A DNA stretch of 64,000 bases from an uncultured Verrucomicrobia subdivision 3 bacterium. Lineage in GTDB: Bacteria; Verrucomicrobiota; Verrucomicrobiia; Limisphaerales; UBA11358. The stretch's first letter is position 1, and every line of letters starts with the position of its first letter. A model generated the notes under the pieces. It saw nothing but the letters and a program-made list of their open reading frames with translations. It was not told the origin of the DNA and did no database searches. Positions 1 through 9,219 of this stretch are shown here, in pieces. The position numbers and the translations under genes are program-made. The stretch lies in the NCBI GenBank assembly GCA_903850425.1, contig CAINLR010000062.1:24139-88138 (forward strand). Reading direction: 5' to 3'.

Positions 1-276
1 CATGCCAAGGGAGCTACGCCTGAAAACGTAAGACTGCTATTGCAATATTCTCCGCCCCCGCATTTCGAGGACCAGCTCTTTGATGATCTGCTCCTGAAAC
101 GCAATCGCCATCTTTTGGGCGAGATCAAGTCACGGCTGCTGGAATCGGAAAATCTCGTGGTGCCGTGGGGCGTGGCCCACATGCCCGGTCTGGCAAAGGA
201 AATTTTGAAGTCGGATTTCCATTTGGCCGAAACCAAGGAATATGTCGTCATCCGGTTTCATTTCCGAGCGAAGTAA
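1..276 (+). CDS. C-terminal part of a TraB/Tiki-like conserved protein (partial)
   Basis: The frame is open from the first base of the window to a TAA at 274-276, so this is the 3' end of a gene that starts upstream. About 91 residues are visible. The stretch VVPWGVAHMPGLAKEIL resembles the C-terminal motif of the TraB/Tiki (GumN/PrgY-like) superfamily, in which a conserved GxxHxxG-type segment sits near the end; that assignment is from memory of the family and is tentative. No membrane segment is seen in the visible part. The function is unknown. Confidence 0.5.
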   Translation, partial: HAKGATPENVRLLLQYSPPPHFEDQLFDDLLLKRNRHLLGEIKSRLLESENLVVPWGVAHMPGLAKEILKSDFHLAETKEYVVIRFHFRAK

Positions 277-610
277 GCCCGAGCGATTGGGGGCAGAAAT
301 TGAGTTCACCCCGGATGAATGTGGATATCCTAAAACCCGCAATGGCCATGACCACTAAAAGGCCCAAGTCCAAAAAGCAAGGTGTGGTTCCGCGCCCGGA
401 AGGTAATGTCGCCGTTGAGCCCGAAAATCGCCAAGCCGATCCGGAAGTATAGCCCAGAGAAGTAGCCTCGGCTTGCCGGCCGGCCCCACGTCAGCGGCGA
501 ATCTCCTTCCGGGATTCCGGTTCGTAGCTGACCTGGCTGGCTCGTCGGCTCCTGATGATGCGATGGAGGCTTGCATTTTGTCTGGCCCGGTTGTAACAGA
601 AGCGACCTGT
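277..610. other. Gene-poor interval
   Basis: No convincing gene is seen in these 334 bases. A short plus-strand frame, about 34 codons from an ATG near 348 to a TAG at 450-452, encodes a Lys/Pro-rich peptide with no recognisable family. The in-frame extension of the next gene back to 473 lacks family similarity and is treated as untranslated. Confidence 0.4.
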
Positions 611-1114
611 ATGAAAAGCAACGCGACAACAGTGGAGGAGTATTTGAAGCAACTACCAGCGGACCGGCGCGACGCGATCAGTGCCGTGCGCGACGTCATC
701 CTGGCCAACCTGCCGCAAGGTTTTGTGGAGTGCATGGGTTACGGCATGATCGGCTATGTGGTGCCGCACAGTCTCTATCCCGCCGGCTATAAATGTGATC
801 CTAAGCTGCCGCTGCCGTTCGTCAATCTGGCATCGCAAAAGAACCACATGGCACTCTATCTGATGAGCGTTTATGGCGACCCCGAAACCGAGCAGTGGTT
901 CCGCAAAGCCTGGCTGGCGGCCGGCCAGAAGCTCGACATGGGAAAATGCTGCGTGCGCTTCAAGCGGCTCGAAGATGTGCCGCTCAAGGTGGTTGGCCAG
1001 ATCATTGCCCGCGTGCCAGTGAAGGAATACATCGTCCGCATTGAGAAGGTCTTTGATGCGCCGAAAAAATCAGGGTCCGCATCCAAGCTGAAAAAATCCC
1101 GCCAAGCCGATTGA
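611..1114 (+). CDS. DUF1801 (YdhG-like) family protein
   Basis: A 167-residue soluble protein. The N-terminus (TTVEEYLKQLPADRRDAI) and the block ending QKNHMALYLMSVYG match the DUF1801/YdhG domain, a small alpha/beta fold of unknown biochemical role related to frataxin-like proteins. The open frame extends back to 473, but the ATG at 611 is chosen because family similarity begins there. The tail after about residue 145 is Lys/Ser-rich and probably disordered. The next gene follows after 52 nt on the same strand. Confidence 0.75.
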   Translation: MKSNATTVEEYLKQLPADRRDAISAVRDVILANLPQGFVECMGYGMIGYVVPHSLYPAGYKCDPKLPLPFVNLASQKNHMALYLMSVYGDPETEQWFRKAWLAAGQKLDMGKCCVRFKRLEDVPLKVVGQIIARVPVKEYIVRIEKVFDAPKKSGSASKLKKSRQAD

Positions 1115-1166
1115 AATAACCCAACCCAACCACGAACAGCAACCACCCAAACCCACGAAAAGAATC

Positions 1167-1754
1167 ATGAAAAAAAATATTCTCGCCGGCTTCCTTGGGG
1201 CCATCATCGCGTTTGTCTGGAGCGCGGTTGTCCACATGAATCCCCTCACCGGCATGATGGGCTTGAGCATGTTGAACGCAAAGGAAGATGTGGTGATGGC
1301 GGCGGTGAAGGAGAATGTCGCGCAGCCTGGATTGTATTATTTTCCCGGCATGGACAGGTCGAAGTCCTGCAGCAAGGAAGAGGAAGCTGCTTGGATCGCG
1401 AAATTTAAAGCCGGCCCGTCCGGGCTGCTCTTGGTGGCCCCGAATATCGGCGAGCCCATGCCGCCGCGCATGTTGATCATTGAATTTGTTTCCACGCTGG
1501 GCGGCGCATTGATCGCGGCATTTATTCTGGCGACCACCGTCGGGTCATTCGCCCGGCGCGTGGCGGTGGTCATGATGCTGGGCTTGTTCGGCTGGCTGGC
1601 CATCAGCGTTTCGCAGTGGAACTGGTATTCGTTCCCGTTCGCTTTTGTGGCGGTGGACGCCATTGACCAAGTGTTCGGCTGGCTGCTGGCTGGGCTGTTG
1701 ATGGCGAAGATGATCAAGCCGGCCAACCCAATTTCCCATCCCACCACCGCTTAA
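1167..1754 (+). CDS. Small membrane protein of unknown function
   Basis: 195 residues. An N-terminal hydrophobic segment (residues 5-25) is followed by a soluble loop of about 80 residues and then three hydrophobic segments (about 105-125, 130-150 and 160-180), giving a probable inner-membrane protein with four helices. I do not recognise the family. The N-terminal MKKNILAGFLGAIIAFVWS could be a signal anchor. It lies 13 nt upstream of the DUF1579-like gene and is probably co-transcribed with it. Confidence 0.6.
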   Translation: MKKNILAGFLGAIIAFVWSAVVHMNPLTGMMGLSMLNAKEDVVMAAVKENVAQPGLYYFPGMDRSKSCSKEEEAAWIAKFKAGPSGLLLVAPNIGEPMPPRMLIIEFVSTLGGALIAAFILATTVGSFARRVAVVMMLGLFGWLAISVSQWNWYSFPFAFVAVDAIDQVFGWLLAGLLMAKMIKPANPISHPTTA

Positions 1755-1767
1755 CCGAGGCGAAGTC

Positions 1768-2100
1768 ATGATGACAATGCCCAAACCCACCGAAGCCCAC
1801 CGCAAACTGGCCAGGCTCGCCGGCGAGTGGACTGGAAACGAACAATTATCGCCCTCGCCCTGGGATCCGCAGGGCGGGACAGCCATCGGCCGCTGCCACA
1901 ACCGGCTGGTGGCGGACGGATTTGTGCTCGCTCATGATTACGAACAGGAGCGCGGCGGAGCCGTGAATTTCCACGGCCACGGCGTCTTCAGCTACGACCG
2001 CAGCGAGCAGTCCTACAAGCTCCATTGGTGGGACTCGATGGGCCTGGGCATCAATGTTTTCAAGGGCCAATTCGAAGGCGACTACACGCGCCTTGGGTGA
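1768..2100 (+). pseudogene. DUF1579 family protein, apparently truncated
   Basis: 110 residues start with KLARLAGEWTGNEQLSPSPW, the N-terminal signature of DUF1579 proteins, followed by the expected strand block ending SYKLHWWDSMGLG. DUF1579 proteins are usually about 150 residues or more, and the C-terminal strands are missing here: the frame ends at 2098-2100. Frames after the stop do not restore the usual C-terminal pattern. It is therefore probably a truncated gene rather than one with a single frameshift, although a shortened functional form cannot be excluded. Confidence 0.55.
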
Positions 2101-2214
2101 TACTCGCGGCGCTCCGGTTCCAGATCGCATCCAGATCGCGAGGAATATTTCAAAAGTGCCGCTGCGGTGATTCAAGCCGCCTGACCGCCGTGCCGAAGTT
2201 TACAACCGGATTAA

Positions 2215-2343
2215 ATCTGTTATCCAGTCTTCGTGATTTCACCCCATGATTTTGCCGGCGACGCGTGGCCCAAGCACTTCACGCTGGCGCAAAGCCCGCT
2301 CGTGATGCCGCGGCACTGGCCGGCATCGATCCCTTCCCACTAA
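2215..2343 (+). pseudogene. Possible gene-end remnant abutting the DUF4450 gene
   Basis: An open frame without a good start runs from 2215 to a TAA at 2341-2343, and the next gene's ATG follows immediately at 2344. Its C-terminal part (DFAGDAWPKHFTLAQSPLV and following) reads like real protein rather than random sequence. It may be the tail of a gene whose 5' part was lost along with the end of the DUF1579 gene. No family is recognised. Confidence 0.25.
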
Positions 2344-5300
2344 ATGTTTATTCAGCGTCAGTTGATGGTACTGGTCGTGCTGCTAGTCAACGCAGCCAAC
2401 GCTCAGACTAATCGCCTCCTTGATCAGGACGCCCCGGCTTCAACCATCGCTGCGCGCGGAAATTTTTTGGGCCGGACCGAGCGGCCATTGCGCTACTTTC
2501 CCGTCGGCACCGATTTCGTCATCACCAACGGCACGGAATTTTTCAACCGTCCGCTTTACGGCCTGAATTCCGGCTTTCGCCTTGATGGCGGCGACCGCCC
2601 GGAATTCTCCCTCTATCTGCCGGGGCGCGGTGGAAATCTGCGGTTCGGAATTAAAACTGCCGCCGGCGTCAAGTGGCTCAACGACGCCAACCATGTTGTC
2701 GCGCGTTACCATCCCGGCTCGATGCTCTATCGCATCAGCGACCCGTTGCTCGGCGCGGGCGAGCTCCATTTGACCGTGCTGCCATTGAGCGAAATGAAAG
2801 GCATGATCGCGCGCGCCGAATGGTTCGGTGCGCATGGTTCGGTGGAATTGATCTTTGCCTTCGGCGGCGCGAACGGAATGCGCGGCAAGCGCGGCGGCGA
2901 CATTGGCTGCGAATCCGAGCCAGTCGCACAATTCTTCCAACTGAAACCAGAACAATGCCAAAACGAAAAGGTAGCCATCACGCCCGGCAAGTTTTTGCTG
3001 AGTGCGGAGAAAAACTCCATTCAGGGCATCGTGTCGGAGGGGTTTCAACTCGCGACGGGCGCTGCCAGCAAGTGGAATCAGCCGGGCGAAATCTTCGCGT
3101 CAACGGTCGAGACCAATCCACTCCGGCTCGCGGTTGGACAGATCGCCCTGCCCCGCGAATCGCCGGTCTATCTTGCCTTGCGCGTATTCGACAAGGCCGC
3201 AATCCCCATCGCCCCGGCGGATTTGCCACAGTTGTTTCTCGCAGCCGAGGAACATCGTCGTGCCATTGCCGAGCGCGTTGCCGTTGAGACGCCCGACCCG
3301 TTCATCAATGCGGCGACCGCTGCGCTGAACGTTGCCGCGGATGCGGTTTGGGATGAGCAGCAACAGGCGTTCATGCACGGTGCCGTGGCGTGGCGGACAC
3401 GCCTGTTGGGCTGGCGCGGACCCTATGCGGGCGACGCGCTGGGCTGGCACGAACGCACTGCGGCGCACTTCGCGGGCTTTGCAAAACAACAAAACACCAG
3501 TCCGATTCCCGCCACGATTCCACCCGCCGACGAGCCGTTCAATCTCGCGCGCAGCGAAGCGGCGATCCACTCGAATGGCGATCTGTCGAAAAATCACTAC
3601 GACATGAATCTCGTTGCCGTGGACGCGTTTTTTCGTCACCTGCTCTGGACGGGGGACACCAACTACGCGCGCGCAATGTGGCCGGTGATCGAGCGGCATC
3701 TCGCGTGGGAACGCCGCTTGTTTCGCCGGGAGTTCGGCCCGGACAAACTCCCGCTCTACGAAGCTTACGCCGCGATTTGGGCGAGTGACAATTTGAATTA
3801 CAACGGCGGTGGGACGGCGCACGCCAGCGCCTATAACTATTTCGCGAACAAGATGGCCGCGCGCGTCGCCCGGATTCTGGGCAAGGACCCCGCGATTTAC
3901 GAACGCGAAGCCGGCTTGATTTTGCGCGGCATGAATCAATTGCTCTGGCTCCCAGACCAAGGCAGTTTTGCCGAATGCAAAGACTTGCTCGGACGGCAAC
4001 TGGTTCATCCAAACGCCGGCCTCTGGACATTTTATCACACGCTGGATTCTGAAGTGCCGACGCCGCAGCAAGCTTGGCAGATGTCGCGATGGATTGGCAA
4101 AAACATCGCGCACATTCCAATCCGAATTTCGAATTTGGAAACCAATTTGTTCACGCTGCCGGAAACCAGTTGGATGCCGTATCAGTGGTCGCTCAACAAC
4201 GTCGTCATGGCTGAAGCTGCGCACACGGCGCTCGGCTTCTGGCAGGCAAACCAGCCGGAAACCGCGTTCCCACTTTTCAAAGGCGAACTGCTCGACTCGA
4301 TGTTTCTTGGCCTGTGTCCGGGCAATCTCGGCTGCCTCACGCCGCACGACATGGCGCGCGGCGAGTCACAACGCGATTTCGCCGACGCCATCGGGATCAA
4401 TGCCCGCGCGCTGGTCGAAGGACTCTTTGGCATCAAACCCGATGCCTTGGCGGGCAAATTAAAAATCGTTCCGGGTTTTCCAGCAGAGTGGAATCACGCG
4501 CGCATGCAGCATCCCGATTTTAGTTTCTCATTTCAACGCGAGGGTTTGAAGGAGACTTTCATCATCGAACAAAAATCCCCCAAGCCCATGGCATTGGACC
4601 TGCAAATCGCCGCCTTGCGTGACGGCGTCGCCAGCGTGACGGTCAATGGACAGACCCCGAAATCGGCCTGGGTTCAAAACATCGGCTGGCCCCGCCTGGA
4701 GATTGGGAATGGCGCGACGGCGCGGACTGAAATAGTGGTGCTGTGGCAAGGCGGTCCACCTAAACTGAACCCGCCGCCGGATACTTTCGCCAACGTGAAA
4801 AAAAATGAGCCGCCAGTTGCGACAGCGTTTGATTGGAACAACAGAACTTCCCCAACCGGACGGTTTGAAACTGTCAACCTCGCGCCTTTTTTCAACGATC
4901 GGGTTCCGCAGATTTTCCGTAACGAATACCGCTCGCCGCGCTCGCCCGCTGCGTCGCTTGCCACACCCAAGCACGGCCTCGGCGGCTGGTGCGAGCCCAA
5001 TGCCAGTTTCGACGTGGACGATGCCGGCCTGCGCGCCCTGGCCGCGAAAAACGGCGGGCGGATTATTCTGCCGAACAATGTGCCACTGACGACACCTGGA
5101 ACTGCGGGCGCAAAAAACATTATTTTCACCTCGCAATGGGATAGTTATCCGCGCGAAGTTTCATTGCCGCTGGCGGGAAAATCGTCCCACGCGTTTTTGC
5201 TCATGGCCGGCTCGACGGGCGCAATGCAAAGCCGGTTCGACAACGGCGAGGTGATTGTGACCTACGCCGACGGCTCGACCGCGCGACTGGCGTTGAGCAA

Positions 5301-5577
5301 CCCGGTGAACTGGTGGCCGATTGACCAGGATTATTTCATGGACGACTACGCCTTCCGCCGCGACGAACCGATTCCCCCGCGCGTGGATTTGCGGACGGGA
5401 AAAATCCGGCTCCTGGACGTGGCCAGTTTCAAGGGCCAGGGCGGAAAAGTTCCCGGCGGCGCGGCGACGATTTTAGATCTGCCGCTCGATCCGACGAGGG
5501 AATTAAAAACGCTGACGGTGCGGGCGCTGGCGAATGAAGTCGTCGTCGGCTTGATGAGCGTAACGCTGGCGCGCTGA
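2344..5577 (+). CDS. Secreted DUF4450 glycosidase-like protein
   Basis: 1077 residues. A Sec signal peptide covers residues 1-20 (cleavage near NAANA-Q). The N-terminal block (ERPLRYFPVGTDFVI, FFNRPLYG, GDRPEFSLYLPGRGGNLR) is the hallmark of DUF4450 proteins, found mainly in Bacteroidota and Verrucomicrobia polysaccharide-utilisation loci. A central region (about 320-700) rich in Trp and acidic helices looks like an (alpha/alpha)6 barrel, and the C-terminal part is beta-rich. A carbohydrate-active role outside the cytoplasm is likely, perhaps on pectic side chains given the GH28 cluster about 10 kb downstream; the substrate is inference. The ATG directly follows an upstream stop. Confidence 0.8.
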   Translation: MFIQRQLMVLVVLLVNAANAQTNRLLDQDAPASTIAARGNFLGRTERPLRYFPVGTDFVITNGTEFFNRPLYGLNSGFRLDGGDRPEFSLYLPGRGGNLRFGIKTAAGVKWLNDANHVVARYHPGSMLYRISDPLLGAGELHLTVLPLSEMKGMIARAEWFGAHGSVELIFAFGGANGMRGKRGGDIGCESEPVAQFFQLKPEQCQNEKVAITPGKFLLSAEKNSIQGIVSEGFQLATGAASKWNQPGEIFASTVETNPLRLAVGQIALPRESPVYLALRVFDKAAIPIAPADLPQLFLAAEEHRRAIAERVAVETPDPFINAATAALNVAADAVWDEQQQAFMHGAVAWRTRLLGWRGPYAGDALGWHERTAAHFAGFAKQQNTSPIPATIPPADEPFNLARSEAAIHSNGDLSKNHYDMNLVAVDAFFRHLLWTGDTNYARAMWPVIERHLAWERRLFRREFGPDKLPLYEAYAAIWASDNLNYNGGGTAHASAYNYFANKMAARVARILGKDPAIYEREAGLILRGMNQLLWLPDQGSFAECKDLLGRQLVHPNAGLWTFYHTLDSEVPTPQQAWQMSRWIGKNIAHIPIRISNLETNLFTLPETSWMPYQWSLNNVVMAEAAHTALGFWQANQPETAFPLFKGELLDSMFLGLCPGNLGCLTPHDMARGESQRDFADAIGINARALVEGLFGIKPDALAGKLKIVPGFPAEWNHARMQHPDFSFSFQREGLKETFIIEQKSPKPMALDLQIAALRDGVASVTVNGQTPKSAWVQNIGWPRLEIGNGATARTEIVVLWQGGPPKLNPPPDTFANVKKNEPPVATAFDWNNRTSPTGRFETVNLAPFFNDRVPQIFRNEYRSPRSPAASLATPKHGLGGWCEPNASFDVDDAGLRALAAKNGGRIILPNNVPLTTPGTAGAKNIIFTSQWDSYPREVSLPLAGKSSHAFLLMAGSTGAMQSRFDNGEVIVTYADGSTARLALSNPVNWWPIDQDYFMDDYAFRRDEPIPPRVDLRTGKIRLLDVASFKGQGGKVPGGAATILDLPLDPTRELKTLTVRALANEVVVGLMSVTLAR

Positions 5578-5580
5578 CTT

Positions 5581-5618
5581 CCAAAGCAAAACGGCACTCT
5601 GAAAAATCAGAGTGCCGT
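5581..5618 (-). terminator. Intrinsic terminator of the HU gene
   Basis: A perfect 12-bp stem (5591-5602 with 5607-5618) and an A4 loop lie between the convergent DUF4450 and HU genes. On the minus strand the stem is followed by TTTTGCTTT, so it should terminate the HU transcript. The plus-strand side lacks a T-run. Confidence 0.8.
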
Positions 5619-5635
5619 GGCGAGATCTGGCAGAA

Positions 5636-5923
5636 TTACTTGGCGCCCAAAATCGCGTCTTTGGCCGCCTTGGCCACGCGGAATTTCACCACGCGCTTGG
5701 CTTTGATCTTGATGGCTTCGCCGGTGGCCGGGTTGCGGCCCATGCGCGCCTTGCGGTTGACGAGCACCAGTTTGCCGAGCCCCGGCAGCGTGAAGGTGTT
5801 CTTGGCGTTTTTGTAGGCCAGTTCGGCGATGAATTCAAGAATCTCCGCCGCGGCCTTCTTGGTGATGCCGTTTTTTTCCGCGAGCGCAGCCGCGATTTGT
5901 GATTTGGATAATGCTTTAGCCAT
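5636..5923 (-). CDS. HU-family DNA-binding protein
   Basis: 95 residues, the normal length for HU/IHF. The N-terminal helices (SKSQIAAALAEKNGITKKAA) are followed by the beta-arm signature GLGKLVLVNRKARMGRNPATG, where the conserved RxGRNP motif lies at the tip of the DNA-intercalating arm. It is a nucleoid protein that binds DNA with little sequence specificity. Single-gene unit, convergent with the DUF4450 gene and divergent from pckG. Confidence 0.95.
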   Translation of the reverse strand: MAKALSKSQIAAALAEKNGITKKAAAEILEFIAELAYKNAKNTFTLPGLGKLVLVNRKARMGRNPATGEAIKIKAKRVVKFRVAKAAKDAILGAK

Positions 5924-6127
5924 GATTATTTAATTGGATTAATTGAACGTGGTGTTGGTTAACCAGCGCATTAAAGCGTGAACCTGGTTGGGAGCCAAGC
6001 GAAAACCGTAATTTTATTAAGCAATTGTGAATTTCGCCCCGCCAGAACCGCCGCCGCGCGAGCGGGAAACAACCATCCATGCTTCGTCCCATGACAATTT
6101 CTGGCAAGTCTTAAGCAAGTCCGTGCC

Positions 6128-6156
6128 TTGTCAAATTAGGCCCCCTCCCCTATACA
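6128..6156 (+). promoter_or_regulatory. Sigma70-like promoter of pckG, possibly leaderless
   Basis: TTGTCA at 6128-6133 and TATACA at 6151-6156 are separated by exactly 17 nt, close to the housekeeping consensus. A start of transcription about seven bases after the -10 would fall on or beside the A of the pckG ATG at 6163, leaving little or no 5' leader. Confidence 0.6.
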
Positions 6157-6162
6157 TAGCGC

Positions 6163-8025
6163 ATGACTGCAAACACAATTTCAGAAAAGAACTCAACCGG
6201 ACTGGGGACGCAACGCCCTACAAATCCGGCCTTGTTGGCGTGGATCGAAGAAATGATTCAACTCTGCGGACCTGATCAGGTCTTCTGGTGCGACGGATCC
6301 GAAGCGGAAGATCAATTAATGCGCGAACGCATCGTGCAATCCGGCGCGGCCTTGTGGCTGAACCAGAAGTTGCGCCCGAACTCCCTGCTCGTCCGCAGCG
6401 ACCCGCGGGACGTGGCGCGCGTCGAACAGCGCACGTTCATCTGCTCCAAATCTCCGAAGGATGCGGGCCCGACCAATAATTGGGAAGCGCCCGCCGCGAT
6501 GAAAGTGAAACTCGCTGGCCTCTTCAAGGGCTGCATGAAAGGTCGCACGCTTTACGTCATTCCCTTCAGCATGGGACCGATTGGTTCGCCCATCGCCCAA
6601 TACGGCATCGAGATTTCCGACAGTCCTTATGTCGTCGCCAACATGCGCATCATGACGCGCATGGGTGCGGGGGTTTACGAGCAGATTCAAAAGACCGGCA
6701 CCTATGTCAAATGTCTCCACTCGGTCGGCATGCCGCTCGCCGCCGGTGCGAAAGATGTGCCGTGGCCTTGCAACCCAGAGGACACTTACATCACCCACTT
6801 CCCCGAAGACCGGCTCATCATGAGCTTCGGTTCCGGTTACGGCGGCAACGCGCTGCTTGGCAAAAAATGTTTCGCCCTGCGCATCGCCTCCGCGATGGCG
6901 CGCGATGAAGGCTGGATGGCCGAACACATGTTGATCCTCGGCGTCAAGGAACCGTCGGGCAAAAAGACCTACGTCTCCGCCGCGTTCCCGAGCGCCTGTG
7001 GCAAGACCAACTTCGCCATGATCATCCCGCCGCCGCATCTGAAGCAGGAAGGCTGGGAAGTCACCTGCATCGGCGACGATATCGCTTGGATCAAGCCCGG
7101 CCTGGACGGCCATCTGCACGCCATCAATCCCGAAGCCGGCTTCTTCGGCGTGGCACCGGGCACATCTTACAGCAGCAATCCGATGGCGATGGACTCCATC
7201 AAACGCGACACCATCTTCACCAACGTCGCGCTCACCGACGAGGGCGATGTGTGGTGGGAAGGCATGTCCAAAGTTCCGCCGGCCCATCTGATTGATTGGA
7301 AAGGCAAAGACTGGACGCCTGACCTGAAAGACGCCGATGGCAAACCCGTTCCCAGCAGCCACGCGAACAGCCGCTTCACTGCGCCAGCCAAGAACTGTCC
7401 GATCATTGATCCCGACTGGGAAAATCCCGCCGGCGTGCGCATCAGTGCGATGATCTTTGGTGGCCGCCGCGCCACCACGATGCCGCTGATTTTCCAGGCG
7501 TTCAACTGGGTTCACGGCGTTTATCTCGGTGCCACGCTCGGTTCGGAAATGACCGCCGCCGCCGCGGGCACGATCGGCCAGGTGCGCCGTGACCCGATGG
7601 CCATGCTGCCCTTCTGCGGCTACAACATGGGCGATTACTTCGCCCACTGGCTCGAAATGCGCCGCAACGTCAAGCATCTGCCCCGCATTTTCCACGTGAA
7701 CTGGTTCCGTAAATCCGGCGATGGAAAATTCCTCTGGCCCGGCTTTGGCGACAACATGCGTGTGTTGAAATGGATCGTGCAACGCTGCCAGCACGGTGCC
7801 CACGCCGTCGAAACCGCCATCGGCTGGGTGCCGGAATACCACGATCTCGACATGGTCGGCCTGGAAAAGGAAATGACCGTGGATAAATTCGCCGAGGCGC
7901 AACGCATTGACAAGGACGAGTGGCACCACGAACTCGTCATGCAGGACGGGCTGTTCATCAAACTCTACAGCCAGTTGCCCAAGGAACTCGTGTTCCAGCG
8001 GGAATTGCTGATTGCGCGGCTCTAA
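6163..8025 (+). CDS. pckG: Phosphoenolpyruvate carboxykinase (GTP)
   Basis: 620 residues, typical of the GTP-dependent class. It catalyses oxaloacetate + GTP to PEP + CO2 + GDP, the entry to gluconeogenesis. Visible motifs include the N-terminal block [17 protein letters not shown], the P-loop/kinase-1a segment with reactive cysteine ([11 protein letters not shown]), the metal-binding segment GDDIAWI, and the NWFRK segment in the C-terminal third. The ATG at 6163 fits the usual N-terminus, and the next in-frame Met would cut into the domain. A promoter lies immediately upstream and a strong terminator immediately downstream, so it is monocistronic. Confidence 0.97.
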   Translation: MTANTISEKNSTGLGTQRPTNPALLAWIEEMIQLCGPDQVFWCDGSEAEDQLMRERIVQSGAALWLNQKLRPNSLLVRSDPRDVARVEQRTFICSKSPKDAGPTNNWEAPAAMKVKLAGLFKGCMKGRTLYVIPFSMGPIGSPIAQYGIEISDSPYVVANMRIMTRMGAGVYEQIQKTGTYVKCLHSVGMPLAAGAKDVPWPCNPEDTYITHFPEDRLIMSFGSGYGGNALLGKKCFALRIASAMARDEGWMAEHMLILGVKEPSGKKTYVSAAFPSACGKTNFAMIIPPPHLKQEGWEVTCIGDDIAWIKPGLDGHLHAINPEAGFFGVAPGTSYSSNPMAMDSIKRDTIFTNVALTDEGDVWWEGMSKVPPAHLIDWKGKDWTPDLKDADGKPVPSSHANSRFTAPAKNCPIIDPDWENPAGVRISAMIFGGRRATTMPLIFQAFNWVHGVYLGATLGSEMTAAAAGTIGQVRRDPMAMLPFCGYNMGDYFAHWLEMRRNVKHLPRIFHVNWFRKSGDGKFLWPGFGDNMRVLKWIVQRCQHGAHAVETAIGWVPEYHDLDMVGLEKEMTVDKFAEAQRIDKDEWHHELVMQDGLFIKLYSQLPKELVFQRELLIARL

Positions 8026-8050
8026 GCCGCACTCGATAACGCAACTTGCC

Positions 8051-8086
8051 ACCGTGGCGAAGCCAACTTCGCCACGGTTTTTCTTT
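8051..8086 (+). terminator. Intrinsic terminator of pckG
   Basis: A perfect 12-bp stem (8051-8062 with 8067-8078), a CCAA loop and a T-rich tail (TTTTCTTTC) start 25 nt after the pckG stop. Confidence 0.9.
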
Positions 8087-8256
8087 CGCGCGACCATCAG
8101 GGATGCGGCTTGGCTTGGCTTTCCTGTATCTCGGGGAGCGGCTGGCCATCGTGGGGTGGCCGATCAACGGGGAGCATTTCGCGGGGCCCAGCGGGAGCGG
8201 GCCGGGGTGGGGGAGAAAACGGCTCTTGGCAAAACGGCCTCAAAAAATGTCGCGTC

Positions 8257-9036
8257 TCAGCGCCCGAACTCTTGATAGAACGTGACGCCGGAAATGATGA
8301 AGCCGATGGCGGTGATGATCTGCCGGATGCGCGCCTGCGGAATGCGCTGCGAATAATGCGAGCCGAGATAATATCCCGCCACGGCACCCACGGTCATCAC
8401 AGCGACGCGCGGCCAGTCAATCAAACCTGCTGCAATGAACCACACAGCGGCCATGACGTTGATGAGGAATCCCAGGCTTGTTTTCAGTGTGTTCATTTCG
8501 TAGATGTTGTGCATCCCAATAAAACCCAGCGTGGCCAGCATCAAAATGCCAATGCCGGCGCCGAAGTATCCGCCGTAGATGGAGACGGCGAATTGAAAAA
8601 GGATCGCTCCCCCGATGTGGGCGGGGTTTTCCACCGCGGGATCATTCAGATGGGAACCTGCGAAACGCCGGAAGAAGCCCTGGGCGAGAAACAGCAGCGT
8701 GGCGAACAGAATCAGGAACGGAACGAGTTTGGCAAACACCTGATTGCTCGTGTGCGTCAAGAGGGCGCTGCCGATCAAACCGCCGATGAGGCTCACCGGC
8801 AAAAATCGTTTCAGCCACGGCCGGATGGCGGGGAGGTGTTGCCGGTTGCCGAACAGGCCGCCGCTCGTGCCGAGCACCAGCGCCAGCGTGCTGGTGGCGT
8901 TGGCCATCACTGGAGTGGTGCCAAACGCCAGCAACGTGGGAAACGTGAGCAGGGTGCCGCCGCCGGCCACGGCGTTGATGGCACCGGCCCCGACGGCTGA
9001 ACTCGCGAGTCCAAGAATTTCCAAGCCCGACAACAT
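8257..9036 (-). CDS. Sulfite exporter TauE/SafE-family permease
   Basis: 259 residues with about eight hydrophobic segments. The N-terminal repeat SAVGAGAINAVAGGGTLLTFP is the TauE/SafE signature, echoed in the second half around YGGYFGAGIGILMLATLGF. The family exports or imports small organosulfur or oxyanion compounds (sulfite, sulfoacetate, related anions) across the inner membrane; the substrate here cannot be read from sequence. The start at 9036 is chosen over an in-frame upstream ATG because the upstream 33 residues are Arg-rich and foreign to the family. The nearest gene on the same strand, msrA, is 183 nt away. Confidence 0.9.
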   Translation of the reverse strand: MLSGLEILGLASSAVGAGAINAVAGGGTLLTFPTLLAFGTTPVMANATSTLALVLGTSGGLFGNRQHLPAIRPWLKRFLPVSLIGGLIGSALLTHTSNQVFAKLVPFLILFATLLFLAQGFFRRFAGSHLNDPAVENPAHIGGAILFQFAVSIYGGYFGAGIGILMLATLGFIGMHNIYEMNTLKTSLGFLINVMAAVWFIAAGLIDWPRVAVMTVGAVAGYYLGSHYSQRIPQARIRQIITAIGFIISGVTFYQEFGR

Positions 9037-9219
9037 TCGCCACAGCCTAATCGCTTCCGACCCCGACTCAAGCTTGCATCCCAGACGCGGCCTTGGTCCC
9101 GCATACCAAAATCGAAGTCGGTGGGTGCCCGCCAAATAAAAACTGCAAACAATAAAACGCCTTGTCGCCCGACCCTCTCTGAGCTGGCCCGCCGACGGTG
9201 CCAGGCGTTGCCGGCCAAC

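Noticed and set aside
6316..8097. A 593-codon open frame antisense to pckG
   Set aside because: It mirrors a GC-rich highly expressed gene, has His/Arg/Gly-biased composition and no family motifs; pckG on the plus strand is unmistakable.
8110..9000. A 296-codon plus-strand frame opposite the TauE/SafE gene
   Set aside because: Gln/Arg/Asp-rich composition, no hydrophobic or family pattern; the minus-strand permease explains the sequence.
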